Part shown: positions 32,378 to 43,146 of the stretch, piece by piece
Position numbering within the stretch: the stretch's first letter is position 1
Layout of the letters: the number at the start of each line of letters is the position of its first letter
Source: Scedosporium boydii
Lineage: Eukaryota > Ascomycota > Sordariomycetes > Microascales > Microascaceae
Assembly: GCA_002221725.1 (NCBI GenBank)
Contig: NJFT01000235.1
Coordinates: forward strand, 1 to 61,787
Reading direction: 5' to 3'
Length of the DNA stretch: 61,787 nt
The notes under the pieces: model-generated
Database searches by the model: none
What the model saw: the letters and a program-made list of their open reading frames with translations, nothing else
What the model was told of the DNA's origin: nothing
Position numbers and translations under genes: made by a program

Positions 32378-34102
32378 ATGGACTCTTTGTCCCCGGAGAA
32401 AAAGGCGCAGCTCCAAGAGGTTCGCGACCTCATGCTAGAAATATACCAAACACTAGTCCGCATGCGTTTTCTCAGGCCGGAATGGATTCACCAAGGCCCA
32501 CACAACCTCGACGCCCACCAATCCCTCTTCGAATCTCTTAATCTGGACCCTTCCGTCATCTACCTCTACAGTATCCTCCCTTACATCGATAAGGTCGGTG
32601 TTGAGAGATGCCAGTTTTTGCAGGGCAGCCGTTTCGCCGACTTTCGCAGGGGAAGGATCGTGCGATACGGCCGAGATCCTCTGTGTATCGGCGATGAGGA
32701 CGGGGAACCGCCTATAAAGCCTTGGATGACTCCCCTTTCTCAATTGGGAAATCATCAGAGCGTCATCATTTACAGCGCTGCAACCCACTATATATGGATC
32801 TACGATCAGGAGTACACGGGCAGCACTGACCACGGGCTGTACTCCGAGGCAACAATAATCCATGGTGACGGTGATGCGGGCCAAGAGGGAGGGGAAGGAA
32901 GTAGGGAAATGACACCCACAGACTCCCGCGTCGAGCCTAACCCGGTAGTCGTGGAGTACGACGAAGAAGGGAGCTCTAGCCAGAGTGAAGGGGAGCACAG
33001 CGACCGGAGCGATCAAGAAATGGAAGATACCGAGGTTGAGTCCGTTGGCGACGACGACGAGGACATGGATGACGACGAAGAAGACGAAGAGGATTGGGAT
33101 GAGGAAGATGATGTCGACTCCCAGATTGACGGTCCAAGTTATGACTCTGGAAATGGCCGCCCCGCCCCCGAGGTCCTTCGCGACATTGCCAAGTGGTTCA
33201 GGGAACTCAAAGAACTTCCGGACGCTGGCGAACTAGCAGATGGAGAGGAGTGGGATCGTGATCTTATCGTTCCGCTGTATCGCAAACACGGGTGGCCCGG
33301 TAACGATTTCGACGGCGACGCCTTCGAAATCGACCGCATCCGGGGAGCCGCCACGTACAAGATAAACGAGTACGCCAGGCAGCCGCTCGGACAGATAGAG
33401 TATCTCCCACGCCGCATTCCCTGGGAGGAAGAGAGAACCGAGAAGCTGCGCAGGCTGGTGGAGGCGGCAACGACTGTTGATGAGGAGTGGGCCGCGCGCT
33501 GGGAACTTTGGCGCCAGGAGCGGGTCGTTGAAGGCTTGAGAGAGGAGCTGAAGCGGACAGAAGACGACGTTGCCAGGCTAGATCTCCGGGAGCAGCTTTT
33601 GCCACCGGACGAAGTCCCATTACTGGAGATGGTTCGTCTGCACGAGAGTCGACGATACCTGGAGGATCTCGCCATCCCGAGGGTTCAGGAGGAACTGGCT
33701 GGACCGCCAGAAAGTTTCAACGGGTACAGCAGCAAGTCCTACCTCGAGACCAAGATCCAATATTATCGATACAGCGTGGCTGTTTTACAGAAGGCGTGGG
33801 ATGCAGCTGCGGCCGACGCAGAACATCTCGGTTCTGGGAAGGTGACATCTGAGAACGGCCTTAGGGTCCTGGGCGAATGTGGCCCCGACAGCTTACAGTT
33901 CTCAATCGAACACGATCTCAAGGAATCGCAACGGAAATCAGGCGCTTTTAAGGAGTGGTTGGTAGACGTACCGGAGGAAGCGGTGACAATAAGGGCGACA
34001 GTGGAGAAGCAAATAAAGGACATCGAGGGCCAGATCGATGATTACCAACGTCGGTTAGGACTAATAGCCGAGTCAAAGAAGAGTCGGGAACGAGAGGAAT
34101 AG
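32378..34102 (+). CDS. Hypothetical acidic coiled-coil protein
   Basis: Single-exon gene of 574 residues. The N-terminal ~160 residues form a globular region with PEWIHQGPHNLDAHQ and aromatic strands (IIYSAATHYIWIYD). Residues ~195-250 are a very acidic segment (long runs of Asp and Glu between DDDEDMDDDE and EEDDVDSQ), followed by a mainly helical, heptad-rich half (RLVEAATTVDEEWAARWELW and LREELKRTEDDVARL). It ends in a basic helix KKSREREE. No signal peptide or membrane segment. The shape (globular domain, acidic linker, coiled coil) suits a chromatin- or scaffold-associated protein, but I do not recognise the family. Confidence 0.75.
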   Translation: MDSLSPEKKAQLQEVRDLMLEIYQTLVRMRFLRPEWIHQGPHNLDAHQSLFESLNLDPSVIYLYSILPYIDKVGVERCQFLQGSRFADFRRGRIVRYGRDPLCIGDEDGEPPIKPWMTPLSQLGNHQSVIIYSAATHYIWIYDQEYTGSTDHGLYSEATIIHGDGDAGQEGGEGSREMTPTDSRVEPNPVVVEYDEEGSSSQSEGEHSDRSDQEMEDTEVESVGDDDEDMDDDEEDEEDWDEEDDVDSQIDGPSYDSGNGRPAPEVLRDIAKWFRELKELPDAGELADGEEWDRDLIVPLYRKHGWPGNDFDGDAFEIDRIRGAATYKINEYARQPLGQIEYLPRRIPWEEERTEKLRRLVEAATTVDEEWAARWELWRQERVVEGLREELKRTEDDVARLDLREQLLPPDEVPLLEMVRLHESRRYLEDLAIPRVQEELAGPPESFNGYSSKSYLETKIQYYRYSVAVLQKAWDAAAADAEHLGSGKVTSENGLRVLGECGPDSLQFSIEHDLKESQRKSGAFKEWLVDVPEEAVTIRATVEKQIKDIEGQIDDYQRRLGLIAESKKSREREE

Positions 34103-35217
34103 GCTCAACTCTGGGATGTAAAGCTAGACTACTTATATGTAGTGAAAGAGAAGGATTGTCTAGCCTAGATAATATTTTAACATTTCTTAACTATCGGATT
34201 CGGTTTTCCAACGACGGACATCAAGTCGAGCACTCTTCTCAGTCCTAGTTCATAATGGAAGCACTTACACAAGTAACAGCCACAGAAATGAACATCACCG
34301 AAATGAAACAGAAATAATGTCGGAAAAATGAAATGGGGAAAAGAAAAATTGTCGGGATCTGCGTTGAGCTAGCTTACCGTGAAAACCCCTGATTACATCC
34401 CGGTCCAACCTGGGGTCGAACCAGAGGAACACCTCTAACGCTTTCACCGGCTGCCTAGAGGAGAAGGCTTTAACCAGCCAGCTAAGCTCACAGCTCCCTT
34501 GGTGGCGCTGCAATTTGTTCATTTCTATATAGTTTACTTAGTTGTGGTGTGTGGGCGAGGTGGTTCCCTCCTCCAGAGGTCGGCTTTGCTCCCTCCTTCC
34601 CCAACTGCGTGGCGCTCTCATCACCAGATAAGTTTGGCGGCGGTGTCGACTTCGCTCATTTTAGCTAAGCTAATATTCATCAGAGCAGAGAATTGCTCAC
34701 TCTCGGGGTTATCAGGCCGAATAAATGGTCTACGGCATTATTCGTGCGCCTAAGGGCTGCTATAATCGTCAACCATAGTAACAGCTCCTGCCCTGTCGCT
34801 GGCTAGGTTTGAAGGGCTTGAAGATGGAAATTCAAATGAGGAGTTCTGCTGGCTTGGAAGCATCTTGGGTGAACTAGAGGTAAGAAACATGGGATGGATT
34901 TTCAGCCCTAGCCTGCTCCTGCATCCTTTACACTTCCAAGCCTCCATTCCCTCGTTTATTTCGTCAGGGGTGTCACACCTAAATCCTGATTTGATCCTGC
35001 CGACATTGCTTACGGCCCCGTCCAAGGTTTTTCCCATGCAGATGATTGCCCAAGATTACAAATAGGAAAAAATGGACAGGGCGGATGAGACGGCCCAAGT
35101 TACCCCGGGTTTAATAGACAGTTTCTGTCACATCCCGCATAGGCGCCGCCAGATCCACAAAATTTCCTTGAGGATCTCGCGCGTTGAGCTAAAGAAATCG
35201 GACGCGTCCTGCCAACA
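34103..35217. other. Intergenic with tRNA-like relic
   Basis: About 1.1 kb. The only structured element I see is the tRNA-like sequence listed separately. Confidence 0.5.
34401..34497 (-). other. tRNA-like sequence, probably a pseudogene
   Basis: On the minus strand an A-box-like TAGCTGGCTGG is followed about 50 bases later by an exact B-box-like GGTTCGACCCC in a fair T arm (TCTGG/CCAGG). The 3' end TTGGACC resembles the Gln tRNA above. The 5' segment does not pair with it, and the D stem has a mismatch. It could be a decayed tRNA or a short retroelement head derived from a tRNA. Confidence 0.4.
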
Positions 35218-37147
35218 ATGTCTCTCAACTCGTCGACCAGATATCCCGTGCGGATACGCTGGGAGCAAGAGGACCTGCTCTACCCTTGGACATTATTCGA
35301 CCTGCCGCACCGGAGCCTGCCGTTTCCCCCTTTGCAGAAGACGATATCAGAATGGGTCGCACTCGTGGATAAATCGACGTCGGGAGAACCCGTTGACCTG
35401 GCGTTTGGCCACGGTGTTTGCGAGGCGGGCAACGGCCAAAGGAATTGCACGGAAGCATGCTCCAATCCAACTTACCTCTTCAGACCGATGAATTTCCAGG
35501 CTTGCCTTCTTTTAGCCGGTACAGCACGCCTCGTCCAACAGGAAAATTACGCACTAGACACGGACGACGAAGAAACCGCGAAGACGATCGAAGCGTGGGG
35601 CGACTTTGACTTGTCTACATTCAACGTCACCCAAGCGCTGTCCAACGTCGCCGGGTGTGCCTCAGAAGAGTGCAATGAATCGGATCGGCAGGACTGCGTT
35701 GGATTTGCGGGGGCTCTAAAGGCCATGAGCGACCCGGCGAACAGCAACAGTTTTTCGGAGATTTCGAGCTCCTTGAACCAGCAGATAGCCCAGTATTGCT
35801 CAATCACAAACATCCGGACGGATCCTGATATTGCGGGGCCTGGGGTACGTTGTTTTCCGAGACGGCCTGAACATGTCAATACTGACCCGCATGTCAACAG
35901 GTCATCCTATCGTACACCTTCCAGACCGGCCTTGCCGTTCTATTCTGCCTCTTTCTGAAGTTATCTCTGACCTGGGCGCGGAAAACGATACATCTCCTAA
36001 GCTGGTTCGGCTCGCCGAACCTCCGTAAACGTGGAGCGTCCCTCCAGCAGCAACTAGCCGATTCCACATTCGCCGCGGCTGCCATATCCTCCATCGCCGA
36101 GTTCCACGAGATCCAGTGCTACTTCATCGTCTCGATACAGATCGCCACCCTTCTCAACTTCAACGCCGAGAACCCCTCCGCGGGCGGGAACCAGAGTGGA
36201 TCCTTCGCCGAAGCGATTTTTAATTCCGAAACCTCCATCGTGCTGAGCATCGCGAGCATCGCCCCCGTGATATTCACGCAGTTCGGACTCCATCGCGCGG
36301 GTATTCATTGGTGGTACACATTCGCCACCATGTCCGTCACCGTAGTATTGGCCATAACCATTTACGCCCGGCAGGACCTCGTCATGGTGTCTCCGGATGG
36401 TCTGTGGGAGACTCTTGTTAGTGAGAGGGCGGTGTCTGCGTGCGGGATGAACCCGGCGCCCATTGTCTACTGCGGCATTTCTGACGACCCTGGCTTCACT
36501 ACTATGGACGCTTACCCGGTTTATATTGGTTCCTTGGTCGGCCTGGTGGGGTGGGTCGTCCTACTTGTGGATCAAATTGCCTGCACGATTCGCACCTGCT
36601 CCCCCTCCGCCGCAGAGAAAAAGCGCGGAATCTTGGCTTGGACTGCTCAGTTGTTGGAGAGACATAAACGCAGCAGAGCTGGACGCCGGCTTGTAGCTCT
36701 ATTCGCTACTGTCGCTGAATTGATCTTATTCGGCAACGTCGCCATGTACGCCATCCTGCTCGCCTTGACCATCCGCGAAACGGATTTCATCAGCCTTTCT
36801 AGCTGGCGGTTCGGCCAGGTTATTGCCGTGATGGTGTGGACGCCTACAATGGCCAAGTATCTCTACTACATTATTTGTAAGTTGCCCTCCATTTTCTATC
36901 CTTTTCGTGAAGGTCATTCCAGCATCTATGGTTGCTAACATATCGTTTCCTTACAGTTGGAATTGAGAGAGGGTTCAAGGAGCGGATACCGGAGAATTAC
37001 ACCATTTCAAGGCAATCCTCTTTGGTGGAGCAGTTACAGTCTAGCTCCAAACATGATCGTAAGCCGGAATTGGCAGATTCTCGAGGGTCGGGGGAAGCGG
37101 GAGAAGTAATCTCTTTCCTAGACAGGGGCCGGCAAGATGAAAGATAA
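35218..37147 (+). CDS. Seven-helix membrane protein with Cys-rich ectodomain
   Basis: Exons 35218-35844, 35901-36876 and 36957-37147 (introns 56 and 80 bp), 597 residues in phase. Residues ~70-200 are rich in Cys (GVCEAGNGQRNCTEACSNP, then VAGCASEECNESDRQDC), suggesting a disulfide-bonded extracellular domain. Seven hydrophobic segments follow: VILSYTFQTGLAVLFCLFL, YFIVSIQIATLL, SIVLSIASIAPVIFTQF, FATMSVTVVLAITIY, IGSLVGLVGWVVLLV, VAELILFGNVAMYAILLAL and FGQVIAVMVWTPTMAKYLY. A cytosolic tail with charged residues ends the protein. The arrangement resembles a fungal membrane-protein family of unknown function. A receptor or transport role is only inference. No signal peptide is evident before the ectodomain, so a further upstream exon is possible. 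Confidence 0.75.
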
Positions 37148-37339
37148 TCTGATTGAAATCGAACAATTGAGTGGCAACATGATGGGAATCGATAGCCGAG
37201 CTAGAACACCGCAAGTGAACCTAGGGTGGTAATGGGACTATTCCTACGCTGCGGTCATGGTAACTGTAAACAGTCCGAAAGACTGGAGGAAGCATGGCGT
37301 TTCAAGGTTTATATTATTCAGGTTTTAATTTAATTCTTA

Positions 37340-39497
37340 TTAGTTAACCATATCCTCAATGGTGATAAAACGTCCCCTTGACCCAAGGTCATACACGTCC
37401 AACACTTCAGACGGCGGAACTACATTACGCAAGCATGCCGCTCGGCCACTGGTTGTGAGAAGGACCTTTAAACCGCTTTCCCTGAGAACGTTGATAAGGT
37501 CACTAATGTATAATTCGGTTGTGCCATCATCAAGCCAGTGAAGACCATCAATGACGCAAACAGCACCAGGTGGTATCAGCTGGGCCAAGCCTCTGAATAA
37601 ACAAATCGAGTCTGCCCAGGACTCTATTGTCCCCTGGAGAGTTCGAAAACGAAGCTTGGACAAGTCGGTCTCCGTTGTGAAGGAGGGTGGGAGCAAGTCT
37701 ACCATCTGACGGAGTAGCGCCGAGACGAGAGCGGTGAGACCTTGGGAAGGTGCGGTGTTGCCGGGCCTGATGACTTCGTACCGCCGAAGCTCGCAGAAGT
37801 AAGAGATGGTCGGGAAACTGGACTGCGCGATTGCGTCGATAATCCAGGCCGCTATCATGGTAATGTCGTTGTCATAATCGTCAGCTTGAATAGGGGGCCC
37901 GTCGATCCAGAGGAAATGGGATGAACTTGTCCCGGAAATCCATTGAGGTAATAGATAGGCTCGCTCACTTGGTACTTGGATTGGGGCTCGAGAATCGCGT
38001 TGTAGGCGGAGGCGGTCGGGGTGGAAGAAGTGGTCGAGATGACTCGAGTTCAAAGCTACGTCTTCAGCTGACCACTCCATCATGGGTAGATGCGGTCCTG
38101 GAAGCGAGTTGGTGTCCAGGGAGGCCTTCGGTGTTCTGGGCTGGGGATAATATGCGAGAGCTAGGTTAACTTGGCTGTTAGCGCTGGCAAGTTGAAGATT
38201 TGGAAGAAGCAAAATAACTTGCCTGCTCTTGGGAGCTCGCTTTTAAGGACCAAGCGAGTCTCTTCGACCATGTATTCTCGGAGTCTCTCAAAAAGATCCT
38301 CGTTAATAATTTCTGCATTTTGTCTCAACCCAATCTGCCTTTCATTCGCTTCTCGCTGCATCCTCAATAGCAATTCACCCTTTTGCTCCATTTCGGCTTG
38401 ATGTCTCGCCATGCCTTCCAGCCCGAGTCTAATATCCCTCGCCATCCCATCAACGCATAGTTGCGTTCCCTCTGCTGTGAGTCGTATTTCCCGCACCTCT
38501 GCCCGGGAGCTTTGCTCGACCAGCCGCTGGATGGCTGCCGACTTGTCATTTATGGCCTTGATATCTGACTCGAACCTGCTGAAGGCGTTTTCATTGAACG
38601 AGTCGAGTAGCCGTTTTCGACGCTTGCGCATGATCCAGTCCATGAAACCAGACAGGAAGAGGAAGATGTGTGCGTAGAGATCGGCGACTTTCTCCAACAT
38701 CGCCTTTGTCTGGAACATTTCCATTTCCACCTGGCAGGACGAGATGTGCTCACCAACGGAACTAAGTGCATCGGCCAGGCCCTCTGCAATGCGTTCGTGG
38801 TTCACGCTCGCCTGCCGAAGAAAGGAGTCAGCTTTCTATAAAGAATTACAAGGAAACACAATCAATAAAATTAAGATTGCAAAAGAGAAAATAGAGAAAA
38901 GAAAGTAACAAATTACATAAAATGAATATACATTGGAAGTGAAACAATGCTTCTCGTCAGTAACGGGTACCACATACCTGAATCACGGCGTTCAGTGATC
39001 CGGAGAAAAGAGATACGTACTCACTGCCTTCCGGCAGGACCTTCAGCAAAGAGCTGTGTGCGTCGAGTGTGCCGCAAAACTTGTGGAATCGGCAGGACAT
39101 TTTCCCTCGGCTGCCCTCCTTGCGCCGTGCCTGCCAAGCACTTTCCGCCTTCTTGACCATCTCGCAAACACTCTCCATCGTGGGTTGGCACGAATCTAGG
39201 TCGAGTCTGTCTATTTTGTCACAAGTCTTCTGAAACTGGAGCCACATTTCTCGAAGCTTAGCAGCTTCAGTTGAAATCACCTTAGTGACGGGATCACTGT
39301 CTAGAATGTTAGAAGTTGGGAAGTTAGGCAAGACGGTCACTTCTTCGTACTTACTTATCGGTATGAAAAACCTCGGATTCGAAAAACTTGCGCCATGGTG
39401 ATGTTCGGGCGTCACGAGGAGGACAGCCTAGCGCCTGGCTAGTGCAGTAGGCCAGACTGACAGACGGTCTCGTCTCATTCACTTGCAAACTACACAT
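37340..39497 (-). CDS. DUF7708-type STAND-like protein without a P-loop
   Basis: Exons 39497-39355, 39296-38978, 38811-38223 and 38160-37340 give 623 residues in phase. The third intron is GC-AG with an AG|GCAAGT donor. Residues ~40-300 match a fungal N-terminal module often called DUF7708 (FFESEVFHTD, ISTEAAKLREMWLQF, LPEGSEYVSLFSGSL, ASVNHERIAEGLADAL, VADLYAHIFLFL). A charged helical linker follows. The C-terminal half has the strand-turn HFLWIDGPPIQADDYDND where a Walker A loop would lie, then ISYFCELRR, LVSALLRQMVDLLPP and a Walker-B-like VCVIDGLHWLDDG. No GxxxxGK[ST] is present, so ATP binding is doubtful; this may be normal for the branch. Related proteins are usually grouped with fungal NLR-like genes. 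Divergent from the AAA+ gene. Confidence 0.75.
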
Positions 39498-39959
39498 TCT
39501 TACGAATCTCGGTAATAAAACTCTTCAATCAGTAGATCTCCGGGGATGGCTTGGCCGAAAGACAAGTATCTTCTTAAACTTCACATCGGCCTTGGAGAGG
39601 AAGAGGCCTCCTCGACACATTTGGGAGATGTGATTCTGCTTGGGCAGAAATATATCGGGTTTTCGGGCTTGGTTGCAGGGGGCTCCGTCATCAATTGGCT
39701 TGGAGGGAAAATGATGCAGGGTAGCGATCGTTAGTTCATGTCGTGCCACCACCCGACAAGATGTACCTCGCCACGCCAGCCTGCTCGCCTCGTTTTTCAT
39801 TGTTTCGTCTGACGCCCTCCTCCTCCTCTTGCCCCCAAAACCGCTTCGTCAACATCTCCTACCGGCGTACTAATCTTTTTCTGAGCTGAAGAGACAGCGA
39901 CTCCATCGAAAAAATCTATGCCAAGTACCAGATCCAGCCAGAGCTGTTAGTCAACAGAA
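39498..39959. promoter_or_regulatory. Shared divergent promoter region
   Basis: 462 bp between the start codons of the STAND-like gene (minus) and the AAA+ gene (plus). No obvious TATA box is seen. Co-regulation is possible but not shown. Confidence 0.4.
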
Positions 39960-42481
39960 ATGGATATCCGCAATGGTGGCAACGAAACAGATGCATCACC
40001 CACCCGATCCGCCTGCGAGGGCTCTACCAACCGAGCGAAACCGCGTGAGCCATGGGTCAGATACCGTGTCGAATACCGGGATGTTAACACCGACGTCCTC
40101 ATTGACTTCCGAGACACAACAGACCCCGAAAAAGAGATAGCTGGGCGTTCGGGAATAGATGAGCCTATTTTCGAAATGGTAACGGTATGCCAGGCGAGGA
40201 GAGGCGCAGGCGGCGAAAATTCGGACGAGGCAGAAGGCCAATTTCTAGCACTGAATCAGAAGAAGCACCTGAACCTATACTCCACGTCTATCATAAACGC
40301 TCTACGATCGGTTGTCAAGTACTACCCTTCTCAGGACCTGTCGGGAAATCCTGTGAAGATCGATTATCCATATGCCGTCTTGATCCACCACTACGGTGAA
40401 TTATCCGTGTTTCGAGACGCTTGCGCGGCAAAGAGTCCGGGCGAGATGTGTGTGAGGGAAATCGACGCTGAAAGTCATCTAACCAGTCTCCTCAAGTTTC
40501 TCGATGACCACGTCATGAAAGGCGTGAGGGCCGAAATGGAGCGTATAAACAGGGGGGTGTATACGTGGGAGCTCGCCTGGGTCCATTATAAGCCCGGATC
40601 CACAGTCATCACAAAACACTCAGACGAAGACAATCGTTGCGATGCCCATGTCATTCACTCAGTTCGCGGCGGAATATTCCAAAACCCTCCAAAGGACTGG
40701 TGGATACAATGCTGGTCACTCAGCTCCGAAGAATATGTTTTTCGACAGTCGGACGAATTTCACCTCGGGAGCTTTGATGGCGAAGCAACCGATATTCCGA
40801 CTGTCTTTGAGTCAAATCCCAATTTCGTTCAAGGTGCGACAGACAGCCCGTTGCTGAGTACAATTGTGGATAAAATCAATTACGGCAAGACATATTACCA
40901 GCTGTTGAGGAAACAGTGTAAAGGATATAAAGGAAGGGCTCTGAAGCCGCCGCACAATCAAGTAAGATAATAAGGTCTATATTAAAGCTCATCGACTGAT
41001 CCGATGGCGTTGAACAGGTGGATGGCTTGGTTATGGTAGATGTGATCGGCTACCTTGAGACTATGGGGATGATGTCCGATTCATATGATGACAATGACCT
41101 TCGAGTGTTTGTCTCAGATTGCACTTGCTCATTCTGCAAAGAGCGAGCGGACAACCTTGACAGCATAGTGGTTCCCCTTTTCGACAATTATTCCTGTATT
41201 GGACTCGACGAGGATAAACTCGACGACCACCAATACCTCTTATTCCCCGATAAGATCCCGGCATTCGTGTTTAAGACTCGACAATGGGGTAAGGAGAATA
41301 TTTCATTAGCGAGGCGATTGACCTTGGAAGGGCTAACTCCCCCACGCCTGGCTAGAGACTCTCCACGTTCGTGGCTTCACGGAGCCGGATTTCCAAGAGG
41401 ATATGATCCAGGGTCTCGTCATGGATGAGCGGCGAAAAGAGATGTTAAAGGCGCTGGCCAAATCTTTCGCTCGTAAAAACAGGTTTGGCCAGGAGCTCAC
41501 CCAGGACATGTGGTCTGCAGACTTTGTCCGAGGCAAGGGTAGCGGGCTGGTCTTTCTCCTGCATGGAAAGCCGGGAGTTGGCAAGACTTGCACAGCTGGT
41601 ATCTATCAAGGTAAATGTGCACCCTGCGAACGCACGCTAATATTAGTGTAGAATGCATATCGGCATTTACTCGCCGCCCCTTGATGGTCATGACAGCCGG
41701 AGATATCGGGACAAACCCAGACCAGGTCGAGAGGAAGTTAGAGGAGACATTCGAGAGGGCGACAAGATGGGATGCCGTGCTTTTGATCGACGAGGCAGAT
41801 GTTTTTATGGAACGCCGGACGACCTCCGACCTCGTTCGAAATAGTTTGGTAGCCGGTGTGTTTTGGCTGAACACTACATTCTCCCAAGTCTCTCCTGCAT
41901 GAATCTAATCGAACACGACCGCAGGTTTTCTACGAGTTCTGGAGAACTACGCCGGCATTCTCTTCCTTACCACGAACCGAGTCGGATCTTTTGACGACGC
42001 CTTTATATCCCGTGTCCATATCCAGCTCTATTACCCGGAGTTTACGGAAGATCAGAGGCAACAGGTTTGGAAGACGTTCATGGATAAACTCGCTCGAGAA
42101 CGGGGAGATTACATCCGGCTTAACATTGATGCCAAGGAGTACATTCGTGGCTCAGAGATGAGAGCTGTGAAGTGGAATGGTAGAGAAATCAGAAACGGTC
42201 AGTAAAACCAGGAGAAGAGGGAGGAGATTTGAGGGTTTTCAACATCGTCTTGACTAACTTGAACACCAGCTTTCCAAACTGCCGTTGCGATGGCGGAATA
42301 CGACGCGGAAAAGGACGAGGAAGGCAAAATTGTTGTGACAGACTCACACCTTAGGGCCGTCGTGGACTTGTCTAGGGATTTCAAGGATTACCTTCAGATT
42401 CTTCATCGCGGGGACGAGTCCCAGAGGGCCGAGCGCAAGTCCGAGAGACTGGATACGTATGGGACTTCGAGCCGAGGATAG
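39960..42481 (+). CDS. AAA+ ATPase with fungal N-terminal (DUF7025-like) domain
   Basis: Six exons (39960-40961, 41018-41288, 41356-41598, 41652-41855, 41925-42197, 42270-42481), introns 53-72 bp, 734 residues. The N-terminal ~400 residues carry DUF7025-like segments (VKYYPSQDLSGNP, WELAWVHYKPGS, DHQYLLFPDKIPAFVF). The ATPase domain is complete: Walker A HGKPGVGKTCTAE, pore/MVMTAGDIG strand, Walker B AVLLIDEADVFMERR, sensor 1 FLTTNRV and the arginine finger region DDAFISRVHIQLYY. The C terminus is a short helical lid with charged residues. Such proteins are common and expanded in Pezizomycotina, with unknown substrates. They resemble ATP-driven remodelling enzymes. Intact, and divergent from the DUF7708 gene, which hints at but does not prove a shared function. 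Confidence 0.9.
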
Positions 42482-42508
42482 AGGTGGGACACATCTTCTT
42501 CTTTCCGC

Positions 42509-42528
42509 GGGGGGGGGGGGGGGGGGGG
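42509..42528. repeat. G20 homopolymer
   Basis: Run of 20 G starting 28 bp after the AAA+ stop codon. Such a tract can form G-quadruplex structures and is prone to length errors. Confidence 0.9.
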
Positions 42529-43012
42529 AGTCAAGTGAGCTAGGTAGAAGCAGGTAGAAGCAGATAAACTGCAGAATGGACGTTGCGGGCTATAACGAGG
42601 ATATTATGTTTCCTAGTGTCTAGAGAAAGCTTGTGAGGATAGAGGAACTATGGCTGTATTTCCTCCCTCCTCCTCTGCTAGTTCAATCCATATGTCCATT
42701 CTTTTGTTGCCTTCGTATTAAATGGATGAAATTTGAGATAAACCTAGAAACCTCGTACAATGTAAAAAGAGCTCTTTTCGACAATTAAGACAAAAGTTTA
42801 TCGGGCGTGAAACCGGGCCCCGACGGTGTTCATATTTCAAATCCAACTTTCACCTAGGAGGGAATTTGACATTGTAAAGTCCTCCAATAACACCGTCTGG
42901 CTCTCCAAGAAGAATGCATCCAAGACGCGGTGTCAATTGCATCATGTCAAGTTCTGATGATGTTGTGTTGAGCTTACTTAATCCACTTCTTGATTTCAAA
43001 TCCTACCTGGGA

Positions 43013-43018
43013 TATAAA
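43013..43018 (+). promoter_or_regulatory. TATA-like box of SDR gene
   Basis: TATAAA about 134 bp upstream of the start codon at 43147, a distance similar to that of the other two dehydrogenase-type genes. Confidence 0.45.
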
Positions 43019-43146
43019 GGGAGAGAGAGCCAAGAGGGGGAACCTTGCTTCATTGCCGAGAGCATATATCAAGACATATCTCAAGACCCACGCCAATATC
43101 TTCAGTCCAATTCCGCCCTTAATTCTGTCTCCGACGAACCAGAATC

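Larger units (their letters stand above)
42482..43146. other. Intergenic with G20 run
   Basis: Holds the 3' end of the AAA+ transcript, a G20 homopolymer and the SDR promoter. No gene is recognised. Confidence 0.5.

Noticed and set aside
39416..39497. Start of the DUF7708 gene at the ATG near 39382 (MAQVFRIRG)
   Set aside because: That frame meets TAA before the donor. The ATG at 39497 gives an open frame with FFESEVFHTD and matching phase.
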